From Stentor coeruleus (Eukaryota > Ciliophora > Heterotrichea > Heterotrichida > Stentoridae), in assembly GCA_001970955.1 (NCBI GenBank), contig MPUH01000661.1:1-41216 (forward strand): a stretch of 41,216 nucleotides of DNA, given 5' to 3'. Positions 28,062 to 36,651 of this stretch are shown piece by piece. Each line of letters opens with the position of its first letter. The stretch's first letter is position 1. The notes below the pieces were generated by a model. That model was not told where the DNA came from and did not search any database. It saw only the letters and a list, made by a program, of their open reading frames with translations. Position numbers and translations under genes: made by a program.

Positions 28062-28703
28062 ATGACGACAAAAGACGAAGACTACGATTTTCTTTACAAA
28101 ATTGTGATAATCGGTGAAGCTGGTGTAGGGAAAACACATATGCTATCAAAATACATAAAAGGCACCTTACCTAAAACCCCTACTTCAACTATTGGAGTTG
28201 AATTTGCCACAAGAACAGTCCCACTCCGTTCAGGTGGAACAGTAAAAGCACAAATTTGGGACACAGCTGGACAAGAACGATATCGAGCAATAACATGTGC
28301 TCATTATCGTCGTTCAATAGGTGCCCTAGTTTATGACGTGACAAATGAAAAGTCATTTATCGCATGTAAGCGTTGGATGGAAGATCTTCGAGATCATGCA
28401 GAACCTGATATTGTTATAATGCTTGTTGGTAATAAAGCTGATTTAGCTGATGTCAATCAGGCTAATAGGAAAGTTTCTTATGAACAAGGGGCAAAGTTTG
28501 CTAAAGTCAATGGACTTTTGTTTCAAGAAACTTCAACTTATACTGGTTTAAATGTTAAGGAAGCTTTTGAAGGACTTCTTCAGATTATATATCAGACTAA
28601 GTCACAAGCTGGGTTTACAAAGACTAGAGACCTTCCTCCAAATAGACTATTGCCAGGATTTTCTGGTAAAAATCCTGTTGCGAGATGCTGTTCGAACTTT
28701 TAA
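28062..28703 (+). CDS. Rab11-like small GTPase
   Basis: This 213-residue Rab GTPase controls vesicle identity and traffic. G1 is GEAGVGKT (18-25), the switch I Thr sits in STIGVEFATR, G3 is WDTAGQERYRAIT, G4 is NKAD (124-127) and G5 is ETS (156-158). The combination IGVEFATR, AQIWDTAGQERYRAIT and LRDHAEPDIVIMLVGNK is typical of the Rab11 (recycling endosome) group. Departures are Thr in the P-loop where Rab11 has Ser, RRSIGALV without one residue of the usual GALLVYD, and ETSTYTG at G5. The C-terminus ends CCSNF, a dicysteine prenylation signal of the Rab11 type. ATG start, TAA stop. Confidence 0.92.
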   Translation: MTTKDEDYDFLYKIVIIGEAGVGKTHMLSKYIKGTLPKTPTSTIGVEFATRTVPLRSGGTVKAQIWDTAGQERYRAITCAHYRRSIGALVYDVTNEKSFIACKRWMEDLRDHAEPDIVIMLVGNKADLADVNQANRKVSYEQGAKFAKVNGLLFQETSTYTGLNVKEAFEGLLQIIYQTKSQAGFTKTRDLPPNRLLPGFSGKNPVARCCSNF

Positions 28704-28766
28704 ATGTTTAATCTTTACTTTTACTATTATTATGATAGGATAGAAGATTTATTAATAAAAAAATCC

Positions 28767-29381
28767 ATGGAGGGTAAAATAAAAAAACTAGTCTCAATGA
28801 AAAACGATATCGAAACACGTATCAACAAAGAAGTCGATCAAAACTCTAAAAACCTAAGCAATTCAACCAAAGCTCTACAAGAGAAGCTAAATAAGTTCAT
28901 AGTCGAACTAGAAAAAATAGAGCAAGAACTTGAATCATCAAATCTTAAAGGCTATGATCTAGAAAAAGCTAAATCCGAACTCTCCAAAATAAAAAACAAA
29001 ATCCCCATATTCCAATCAAAGATTTTCTACGAACCAATTTCATCAAAAACGAAAACCTCATTAAAAATCTCCAATTCCTCAAATGCAAAAACCCAAAACT
29101 CACCTAATTATGATGATGCTGATAATAATGATGATAAAGTCCTTCAAACTCTCGCATTTCTCAAAGAAATCTCTAATCAAATGCTCAGAGAACTCGAAAG
29201 TCAAAACAAAAAAATCGAATCCAGCCTCCAAGGCGTGGAAACAAGTAAAACTCTTATAGAAAAATCACAAAACCATATGTCATGTATAGAAAAAACCATA
29301 GACTACCTGCCAAACTCATGTCTAATTTCCTCAATGATAACTTTAGCCCTTATAATTTTTATCCTAACATCAGTTCTCTAA
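28767..29381 (+). CDS. Tail-anchored coiled-coil protein, possibly a SNARE
   Basis: This 204-residue protein has an N-terminal coiled coil (about 1-80, KALQEKLNKFIVELEKIEQE), an Asn/Asp-rich linker and a second heptad helix (about 124-180, LKEISNQMLRELESQNKKIE then LQGVETSKTLIEKSQ). A C-terminal membrane segment (SSMITLALIIFILTSVL) is followed by almost no residues. This is the layout of a Q-SNARE such as Sec20 or Use1. The central Gln of the second helix could be the zero-layer residue, but the match is structural, so another tail-anchored protein is possible. I start at ATG 28767; an earlier in-frame ATG at 28704 directly abuts the Rab stop and would add a Tyr/Phe-rich lead. The gap to the Rab gene is 63 bp. 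Confidence 0.6.
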   Translation: MEGKIKKLVSMKNDIETRINKEVDQNSKNLSNSTKALQEKLNKFIVELEKIEQELESSNLKGYDLEKAKSELSKIKNKIPIFQSKIFYEPISSKTKTSLKISNSSNAKTQNSPNYDDADNNDDKVLQTLAFLKEISNQMLRELESQNKKIESSLQGVETSKTLIEKSQNHMSCIEKTIDYLPNSCLISSMITLALIIFILTSVL

Positions 29382-29464
29382 CATTTTTCCAATATAATTT
29401 TTGTAATTCTCTTAAGATTATGAATAATTATTTGTGGAGGACATTTTTTACACAAGCTAAGCAC

Positions 29465-30076
29465 TTATCTGCGGATTGTGAAGTTTTTTATAATCCCTTT
29501 AATTTTAAGCCCTGTAGATGGTGATTGGGACTTTAAATTATTGTTAGCTTTAGTTTGAGGGATGAGTTCTTTTTTCATGAATTTTATATTATTGTGTATA
29601 CGTTTGATTTGTGAAGACTCATTTTCCCCATTATCACCTGTTAAAACAGTCTGGCATCGATTATGATACTTGCCAATCTTAAGTCTTCTAATATCACAAT
29701 TTCTAACCTTATAAAGATCTTCAAAATCAAGGATCATTTTAAAATGCCCATTTTTGCTTTCTTGAAAAGAGTTATTTTTATTCCTGATATCAGGAATCGA
29801 GTCATCTTTTAACCCATGTTCAGAGGTTTTCTTAACATAAACTGGGTTGTTTTTCTTAATCTTCCTTGCTTCTGATTTTATATAATAAGTATAAGGTCCA
29901 AAGCTCTCTTCATGGATTTTAGCATAAACATCATTGCTTTCATTTGTAGGAGATGTTGAGTACATGTTCATTGTATTTTTAAACTTTGGAGTCTTTGCTA
30001 ATGGTCTGAAAGCTCTTGGGATTATAACATGCTCTTCAAAAGTCATATCAAAATCAGTGTTTCCTGAAAAATCCAT
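29465..30076 (-). CDS. Hypothetical basic protein
   Basis: I do not recognise this 203-residue protein. It is polar and basic, mostly without predicted structure. The start MDFSGNTDFDMTFEEHVIIP is acidic. The middle has an SFGPYTYYIKSEARKIKK block and an FKMILDFEDLYKVRNCDIRR block, the most protein-like parts. The end is basic (GLKIKGIIKNFTIRR). Its stop lies only 83 bp from the stop of the convergent tail-anchored gene, so the two transcripts may overlap. ATG start after TTTATAT; stop is TAA. Confidence 0.65.
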   Translation of the reverse strand: MDFSGNTDFDMTFEEHVIIPRAFRPLAKTPKFKNTMNMYSTSPTNESNDVYAKIHEESFGPYTYYIKSEARKIKKNNPVYVKKTSEHGLKDDSIPDIRNKNNSFQESKNGHFKMILDFEDLYKVRNCDIRRLKIGKYHNRCQTVLTGDNGENESSQIKRIHNNIKFMKKELIPQTKANNNLKSQSPSTGLKIKGIIKNFTIRR

Positions 30077-30743
30077 ATATAAATCTAAAAACCAGAATGC
30101 TAAATTTGATTACGAAATACTTGCAAAATGTTTTCTTGGATTAAGATTTATACCTTTTAGATATGATGATAATGAGGTTTTAGTTGTTAATAATTGTAAT
30201 AAGGTATTTGTAAGGGTATTTTAGAAAGTTTATCATTAGCTTTAGTTAAAATATATTAAAGATTATTGAAGTTGGTTTCGTTAGGAATTTTAAGATGGTT
30301 GAGGGAATAAATGAAATAAAGGTGAGGTTTGATTCTTGGGATTACTCAACCCTTTTCTTTTTCTAATTATTGCACTCTTGAAGCCTTTAAGTTTTTGGTG
30401 AAGTTTTAGTTAAGCCAAAGCTCTTGAAGTTTTTTATGTTTTCAATATGATGATTTTTGAAATCTTGGTTAGATTTGCAGATTTTCAAAGATTCAAACCC
30501 AAGCCATTATTTCTAAAATTCAAGGAAAATTTCGATATTTGTTGTTGATTTGTCAATAAATTCTTCATGAGCTAGACTATCCCAATGATTTTACATAATT
30601 TTCCCAAATTCAAAATAAACTCTTCTCCTAAATCCACTTTTCATATGCATCCTCATTAATTCCTTTAAAACTCTCATATACTATCTAAAATCAATACCCA
30701 AAACCTAGTTATCAAAAAAAGTGATACCCAACAATAATTAACC
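30077..30743. other. Intergenic region between two minus-strand genes
   Basis: Plus strand G-rich to about 30470 and C-rich from about 30590, as expected. It contains the weak relic listed at 30363-30613 and no gene that I accept. Confidence 0.5.
30363..30613 (-). pseudogene. Weak gene relic, family unknown
   Basis: One minus-strand frame reads NHWDSLAHEEFIDKSTTN then IEIFLEF, two stops, and then about 40 open codons (WLGFESLKICKSNQDFKNHH to GLTKTSPKT). It lies just downstream of the VPS13-like gene on the same strand. Composition is more even than in the flanks. No family is recognised and chance is a fair explanation. Confidence 0.2.
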
Positions 30744-33506
30744 CTAGCTAACTCTTTTAAAACTAGTCAAAGTGGTGATTTGGTTTATTTTTTCACACAT
30801 CATATTTGCTAATGTTGTGATAAAATCATACAGCGCAGCAGGGGTGCTACCAGTTTTAACATCAATCCCCAAAGCACTAAAAAATGCTTGTTCTTTATTT
30901 TTCCCAGCAGCAATTTTAATATTAGGTACAATTAAACTCATCATTGCACTAGGAGAAAAGTCATGAAAATGTATTTTCCCACTCTCAATATTGACTTCAA
31001 AATTGAAAAGCATTGTAGTTATTGTAGAATTTATATCAACAATTTTTTCTTCTAGTTTTTTCTGATAATCAACCAAGTCACAAGCAATTTTTTTACATAA
31101 AGCTAATTGTTTGAGTTCAACACCAAAGACTTTAGGGATTTTTTTCTTTTTAAGACCTTTTATGGTTTCTTTAACAAATTTTTGATTCATGTTTTCTCTA
31201 AAAACTTTATCTAGATTCAAAGCTTCTTTGACGAGGAAGAAATGGTTTAGGATGTTGTGGGTGTAGGTCATTGTAAAATTAGCGACTTCGATACATGTTT
31301 CGTATTTGTTTAAAGTTGTAAAGATGTCGTTTGGAATGAAGATTTCTCCAGGACGGTATATGAATTTGGTTTTGAAAGCACTTTCGAGGCTGTTTTTGTC
31401 GGTTTTTTTACCGGAACACCTGATTGCTTCAGTGCTTTTTGTTTGGTCGCTGATTGTTAGAACGAATTCGCTTAGGGATAAGACTCCTGACATTTCGTCG
31501 AGTAGGGTTGTGATGTTGCCTGCTAGGTCGGATAATGAGAAATTCATAGTAATCCCAGTCTCTTCATCTACAATACTCAAAGAAAAATTACCAAGACAAA
31601 ATTCAAGTTCTGAATTATTTAGGGTCTTAGGAAAATATTCTTCTCCATCATAAGGCCTTCGGGATAGTTTTACAGGAGCTAACGGCAAGGGTTTCTTATT
31701 ATTATAATCCTTCACAATTTCATCAAGTTTTATCCCTGAAGCTCCAGGTATTTTTCTCTGTTTATTAAAAGAGAATAACGAAGTTTGTTTTTGAACTTCC
31801 ACAACCGCAGGACTTGGAGATTTTTCCTGTACAGGTTCTTTAATCTTCCTCATCATAATTTTTTCTCTAATTTTTTCCTGTGCTTCCAAATTTTTTATAA
31901 GTTCCCTTTCTTTCTTCCTTTCTTGTACATATTTAACTGCTGCTCTTTTTGTTTTTACAAAAGCAAATGCATATTGGAACCAAAGCCTTACAAGTTCCCT
32001 TCTTTTTTTCCTTTCTTTTCTACGTTCTCTTTTCTCAGGTCTTTCAGGTATTCTTTCATAAGGTCGATATCTCATAACTAAAGGCCAGATCTGAACATTT
32101 GTACAATAATCAAAGAAGTTTCTCATACACTCAGCCATTGCTGGGGTGAATTTGCAAGAAACATTTTCTATTAACCCAACTGCTTTAAGGTTTGGAATTT
32201 CATCGTTAAATGTGACGCAGATTTTGGCTTGGGTAGGTTCAAGGAAGGTACTTGGATGAGATTTTGAAAGTGTTTTAGATTGTTGGATTATAAGGTCACG
32301 GACTTCATAAGCAGGGAATGCATCGAAAATACCGATTTCAGAATCAAATGTTCCTTCCCAGAGTGAGGTAGGAATAACCACACTGGCCATTAAGTAAATA
32401 TAAATCGCTGCATTTGTTATAAGAATTTCTTTAACTGTTGAGTTTTTACGTGGCTGCCTTTTGTTGAATTTATTTCCCTGAAGAAACCATTCAAAGTTAA
32501 TGTTTTTAACTTCAAGCTTTTCTAATGAAAACCCAAGTGAATGAGGATTTTCATATGGATAAGTCTCATCTTCATAGCTAATATGAACCGTTTTCACTGT
32601 TAATGTTAAATTCTTCAACACTTTAGTAAAGTATTTTTCAATAAACCCTTTTTCTTCTATTTCTTGAAAACTACTATCTTGATTTTCTTTTGTATTAATC
32701 CTACTATGATTATTGCTTTCATATGTAAACCTCCCAGGCTCTATATCAGAAGTTTGTATTTCAGAACCTTTTCCACTTTCAGATTTTTTTATTTGAGATT
32801 TGTTATTTCTTTTCTTTAGTTTCCCATCATCAGCGATATCTGAATACTCATCTTTTTTATCATTAACATTTTCACTACCTTTTCTCTTAGACCTATGCCT
32901 ATGACTACTTTTAACCTCTTCTTCATTCCTCCTTTGTGCATTTTCATCGTTGCTTTCTCGATCTTTTTTCCTATTTTTTTTGCTTTTATGTTTTTTACTG
33001 TTACTTTTGTCTATATCCTGTTCCTGTTCTTCATCATCTTTTTTTTTCCTTTTTCTATGTGGGATTTCGCATTCACTTGAAGAGTTTTCTAAAACCTGAG
33101 ATGGATTTTTCCGCCCTTTTACATAATCTAATATTTCTTGTTCTTTTTCTATTTGCCACAATAAAGATTCTTCATCATTGTCTTGAAGACGAGTTTTCTC
33201 TTTGTAAATATGAGAAATTGGACCAAAGACCAGCAAAAGTTCATCAAGTTCAACTTCCATTGGGCTTGTTAAAAAAGACGAGTAATGGCATTTGAAACGA
33301 AGTTTGCCTATAAGACCTGCTTTTATATGAACTGGTAAACCATGTGAACCTAGTAATTCATTAACTTTATCTGGACGGAAGTTCACATTGACTAAATCTA
33401 TATGTCCTGAGAGCAAACCAACATCTAGCTGGTTTTTTTCGAAGCCGTAGAGATACTCGCCAAGATTTTTTTTAAGAAAATCGTAGATCTTGGACTTGAT
33501 TACCAT
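30744..33506 (-). CDS. Short VPS13-like protein (chorein N-terminal domain)
   Basis: This 920-residue protein opens with a chorein_N domain (about 1-115): YDFLKKNLGEYLYGFEKNQL, LDVGLLSGHIDLVNVNFRPD, LPVHIKAGLIGKLRFKCHY. A very charged Lys/Glu/Arg-rich insert follows (about 135-275). Next come beta-rich repeats, a basic helical stretch (RRELVRLWFQYAFAFVKTKR, then KERELIKNLEAQEK) of the kind seen in VPS13, and more beta repeats to the end. VPS13-family proteins are hydrophobic-groove rods that move lipids between membranes at contact sites. They are usually over 3000 residues with adaptor and ATG2-C ends, all missing here. It is either a short family member or a truncated gene. No joining intron is visible after the stop. 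Confidence 0.88.
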   Translation of the reverse strand: MVIKSKIYDFLKKNLGEYLYGFEKNQLDVGLLSGHIDLVNVNFRPDKVNELLGSHGLPVHIKAGLIGKLRFKCHYSSFLTSPMEVELDELLLVFGPISHIYKEKTRLQDNDEESLLWQIEKEQEILDYVKGRKNPSQVLENSSSECEIPHRKRKKKDDEEQEQDIDKSNSKKHKSKKNRKKDRESNDENAQRRNEEEVKSSHRHRSKRKGSENVNDKKDEYSDIADDGKLKKRNNKSQIKKSESGKGSEIQTSDIEPGRFTYESNNHSRINTKENQDSSFQEIEEKGFIEKYFTKVLKNLTLTVKTVHISYEDETYPYENPHSLGFSLEKLEVKNINFEWFLQGNKFNKRQPRKNSTVKEILITNAAIYIYLMASVVIPTSLWEGTFDSEIGIFDAFPAYEVRDLIIQQSKTLSKSHPSTFLEPTQAKICVTFNDEIPNLKAVGLIENVSCKFTPAMAECMRNFFDYCTNVQIWPLVMRYRPYERIPERPEKRERRKERKKRRELVRLWFQYAFAFVKTKRAAVKYVQERKKERELIKNLEAQEKIREKIMMRKIKEPVQEKSPSPAVVEVQKQTSLFSFNKQRKIPGASGIKLDEIVKDYNNKKPLPLAPVKLSRRPYDGEEYFPKTLNNSELEFCLGNFSLSIVDEETGITMNFSLSDLAGNITTLLDEMSGVLSLSEFVLTISDQTKSTEAIRCSGKKTDKNSLESAFKTKFIYRPGEIFIPNDIFTTLNKYETCIEVANFTMTYTHNILNHFFLVKEALNLDKVFRENMNQKFVKETIKGLKKKKIPKVFGVELKQLALCKKIACDLVDYQKKLEEKIVDINSTITTMLFNFEVNIESGKIHFHDFSPSAMMSLIVPNIKIAAGKNKEQAFFSALGIDVKTGSTPAALYDFITTLANMMCEKINQITTLTSFKRVS

Positions 33507-33811
33507 TGTATTTAAATATTAAGACCATGTTTCGATTGGATTTTAAGTTTAAAAATGATCAAGGAATGATTAGGATTTTATGATAAAATAAAGGGAGTAA
33601 AGATTGGGTTTTGGAGAAGGATGTGCGAATTAATGTTGGGTTTTAAGAGAGAGTATGAGAATTTAATTGTTTTCGAAAGTTTTTTTAAAGTAGATGCTAA
33701 TTTTTGAGTTTTTGGGTTATGGTTTTAATAGGTATTTATTTTGGATATATTTGTATGATATTTAAATACAATTTATAGAGTGCGTATCTTTAATTAAATA
33801 ATATAATCTTT
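33507..33811. promoter_or_regulatory. Divergent promoter region
   Basis: 305 bp between the VPS13-like and coiled-coil gene starts. G-rich on the plus strand to about 33720. The C-rich half expected before a plus-strand gene is weak. No gene seen. Confidence 0.45.
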
Positions 33812-34336
33812 ATGGAAGAAATAAAACAGCATATAGATGATATGAAAAATAAAGTTCAACAGATTAAAGAAAACAATAAAAGATTAGAATATGAAATCAG
33901 AGTATTAGATGAAGAAGTTAAAAGAAAAAAAAATGAAATAAAAACAATAAAAGAATCTGAAGGTAGTCCTTTTATGAAATTTAAAGAACTAAAACAAAGA
34001 GAAGAAGAGTTGAAAAATACTAAGGATGATATGATTAAAAAATTAGAGGAAGTTAAAAAGAAAAAAAATGAAATTTTAATTGAGCGGGATAATAAGATAC
34101 ATAAAAATTTTATAGAAGAAATGATGGATTTTGAGAGTATAAAGGCTATTGAGGAATGTTTAAATAAAATTGGTTTTGAAGAGCTAAAAAAAACTAAAGA
34201 TGAGCTAATTGAAAGGTGCAATAATTTGGAAATCGAAATTTCTAGGCTTGAAGAAGAAGGTAATACGGAAGAAAGAAAAATTGATGATATCATGAAGTAT
34301 TTGGATAAAACAAAAGAAGAATTAGTTTTTTTGTAG
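33812..34336 (+). CDS. Coiled-coil protein
   Basis: This 174-residue protein is almost entirely charged coiled coil (MEEIKQHIDDMKNKVQQIKE, RKKNEIKTIKESEG, LKQREEELKNTKDD). Breaks fall near residue 52 (SEGSPFMKF) and 95-125 (NFIEEMMDFESIKAIEECLN). It has no membrane segment and no catalytic motif. The family is not recognised; structural, ciliary and centriolar proteins commonly look like this. The reverse complement is also open for 145 codons, a by-product of the Lys/Glu-rich codons. ATG start, TAG stop. The 245-bp spacer to the next gene holds 60 C and 2 G. Confidence 0.78.
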   Translation: MEEIKQHIDDMKNKVQQIKENNKRLEYEIRVLDEEVKRKKNEIKTIKESEGSPFMKFKELKQREEELKNTKDDMIKKLEEVKKKKNEILIERDNKIHKNFIEEMMDFESIKAIEECLNKIGFEELKKTKDELIERCNNLEIEISRLEEEGNTEERKIDDIMKYLDKTKEELVFL

Positions 34337-34581
34337 TTATATACTAAAAATTCACTAACTCAGCTTTATTAAATCTTCCTCCAAAAAATCCTATAAATCA
34401 ATCAATAATTTCTAATTTAACATCAACATCAACCCTTATCCTTAACACTTATCCCTTCAAATCCTCACATCTATCATCTAAATCTTAAAAAAAAATAACC
34501 TAACCCAATCTTCCATTAAAAAAAATATTCCCATCACCCATTCTAAAATTGTTATAATACATCCAAAAATACTATCAATAA

Positions 34582-35487
34582 ATGAATCGCAGTCACTTTC
34601 GTCCAACTCGTCTTTCAGACCCATCAGAAACCTACGGTTACAAAAAAATAATCAAAGAACTCGAAGACAAAATAGACTTCCACAGTGAAAGTCCAAAAAT
34701 AAATGCATCTCTTATAATCCCAATACATCCATCTCCAGATAAATACAGATACGCTGAAGAACTCAAACTTCAAATACTACAACAAGCTCAATCAAAAGAA
34801 CAAGAAAAAGCTGAAAGAAAAAAACCTGCAATCTCAGAAGATTTCTATGGTTATCCAAATCTACCCCAAACCCCTCCGAAAATCCGAAGGCTTCGTCAAT
34901 TGGAACAAATGAAAAAAATGCAAGAAAGCTTAAACACTCAGTTGCAGATAAAAAAAGATACAACTTTTGAGTCTAAAAACAAAATAAACGAACATGAAAA
35001 ACTTTTGACTGAGAAAGATATCATGAAAATGAAAGAAGAAAAATATGAGAAAATCAGTAAAAAAGAAAAATACAAGGAAATACTTATAAAATCTTGGGAC
35101 TTGGCAAGTAAAACTAATGAACTTAAGAAGAAAATTGAAGAGACTGAGAGAAAAGGGAACTCAACATCTAAATACGATTATTATGATAATACATTATCAC
35201 CTACTACTTCAAGGATATTCAAAGATGATATGGATATAAAAAACCAAATAACTGATAAAATCCTCAATACAAATAAAGACCATAAATATATCAATCCAAC
35301 AAAATTAGCTCTTATAAAAAAAGCTCAAGCGTTAAGGGATAGCATAGAACTAAAAATCCAAAACAGTTATCAACATAAAATAAAGAAAATACTTGAACAA
35401 GCTAAAAATACTAGAGAAATCAAAAGAAATAAATATTCCAACTCGCAAACAGGACATCTCTTGAAGCCTATTCCAAGTCCTACTTAA
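34582..35487 (+). CDS. Coiled-coil protein, unknown family
   Basis: This 301-residue protein has a Ser/Pro-rich lead, a helix (YRYAEELKLQILQQAQSKEQ), a short ISEDFYGYPNLPQTPPKIRR segment, then long charged helices (RLRQLEQMKKMQESLNTQLQ, KEKYKEILIKSWDLASKTNE) and a basic helical tail. The pattern of 'EELK.QI..K' helices with Pro-rich linkers is seen in ciliary and centrosomal proteins, but I cannot name a family. ATG directly follows ATCAATAA; stop is TAA. Its 5' flank is one of the most C-biased stretches in the window. Confidence 0.78.
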   Translation: MNRSHFRPTRLSDPSETYGYKKIIKELEDKIDFHSESPKINASLIIPIHPSPDKYRYAEELKLQILQQAQSKEQEKAERKKPAISEDFYGYPNLPQTPPKIRRLRQLEQMKKMQESLNTQLQIKKDTTFESKNKINEHEKLLTEKDIMKMKEEKYEKISKKEKYKEILIKSWDLASKTNELKKKIEETERKGNSTSKYDYYDNTLSPTTSRIFKDDMDIKNQITDKILNTNKDHKYINPTKLALIKKAQALRDSIELKIQNSYQHKIKKILEQAKNTREIKRNKYSNSQTGHLLKPIPSPT

Positions 35488-36651
35488 ATTCTACCTTTAA
35501 TAATATAATTACTATAATATTTTTGTGCAAAAAAGTAAAAATCTTAAGAATTATTATTATCTTTTAAGCTTGAATGTAGTATTATTACAGATAAATATTA
35601 TACTAGAAAAAAAAAATTTTTTGCTTTTTCTTTTAAGATAGTTAAAACTTGTCTTTCTATAACTGATAGATTGGGTTTAAAGATAATCTTAATATAATGA
35701 CTAAAAGNGATAGATTGGGTTTAAAGATAATCTTAATATAATGACTAAAAGCAAAGCGAGTCTTGGAATTTTATTTGGTAACTGGCCTATAATTGTGATA
35801 ACCCATTAGATTTTGTATAGAAATTTTATGAAGTTGTTGTAATATGAAAATTTCAAAGTGTGAATTAAAAGGATTACTTCTTTAGATTTATTTCTTATAG
35901 GATGGATAATATTATAATTTATGGTTAGTTTTGTGTTAAGTGATATATTAAGATAATTCACCTATAATAATTCTTGGAAAACTTAGATTTTTTCATTATT
36001 ACGCTACAAAAGCACTGCTACTAGCAGATCTAACTATAAACTCAAAGCTCACTTCCCATACTCTTCTTATCCCGAAAAGCTCTTCCCCAACATCAAGTTC
36101 CAATCTGCCCACACTTTTTTTCGCACCATATTTTTGGGTCAAAAAAACTTCTAACATTTTAAAATAGTCACCCAAATACCATACAAAAACTATCCACTTA
36201 ATCCAAGACAAAAGCTCTAAATCCCTAAAACCCTTGCATCCTTCTTCAGTTCTCCCCTAACGATTTTTTCACCAATTTTTTTTCCCACCTAAAAACACCC
36301 AAAAAAACTTCTCTTTTTCTCTTCAACACATTCTCTCCAATCAAAATTCTAATTATTCATATCTTTATAATATCCTCCAATCTCAAGTAAAATCTTCTCA
36401 ACGCTTCAAAGTAAAAAAATTTTTTTTCTCCTTACACTCTATCATGACCCACCGCCCAAAAGTCGCTAAAATCCCCAAATTTCTCATCAAACTGTCAAAA
36501 CCTTCCTATATCATGAAATTAAACCCTAATTCTTTAAGAAAAACCATCATCAGACATTATCAGCATCTTACCTAACAAAAAATTTTCAAACAAATACAAA
36601 AAATTATCCTTTAATCCCAGTCACCATTTCTGCTGTTATAATAATTTTCTG
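35488..36651. promoter_or_regulatory. Long 5' flank of EF2
   Basis: About 660 bp upstream of EF2 (35990-36651) is strongly C-rich and G-poor, the longest such stretch here. It probably contains the promoter. A 43-codon frame from ATG 36444 to TAA 36575 (basic, starting MTHRPKVAKIPKF) lies inside it and is probably chance. No gene accepted. Confidence 0.5.
35665..35751. repeat. Direct repeat around a single-N join
   Basis: An N at 35708 separates two identical 43-nt copies (35665-35707 and 35709-35751). This is an unmerged contig overlap in all likelihood. Confidence 0.85.

Noticed and set aside
30300-30371. ATG-started plus-strand run MVEGINEIKVRFDSWDYSTL
   Set aside because: It stops after 23 codons, with no intron that would extend it and no similarity recognised.
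33856-34293. 145-codon minus-strand frame
   Set aside because: It is antisense to a Lys/Glu-rich coiled-coil gene, whose codons leave the reverse frame open as Ser/Leu/Phe repeats.
35999-36211. 70-codon minus-strand frame
   Set aside because: It opens with TTG and lies in the C-rich 5' flank of EF2, whose reverse complement is low in stop codons.
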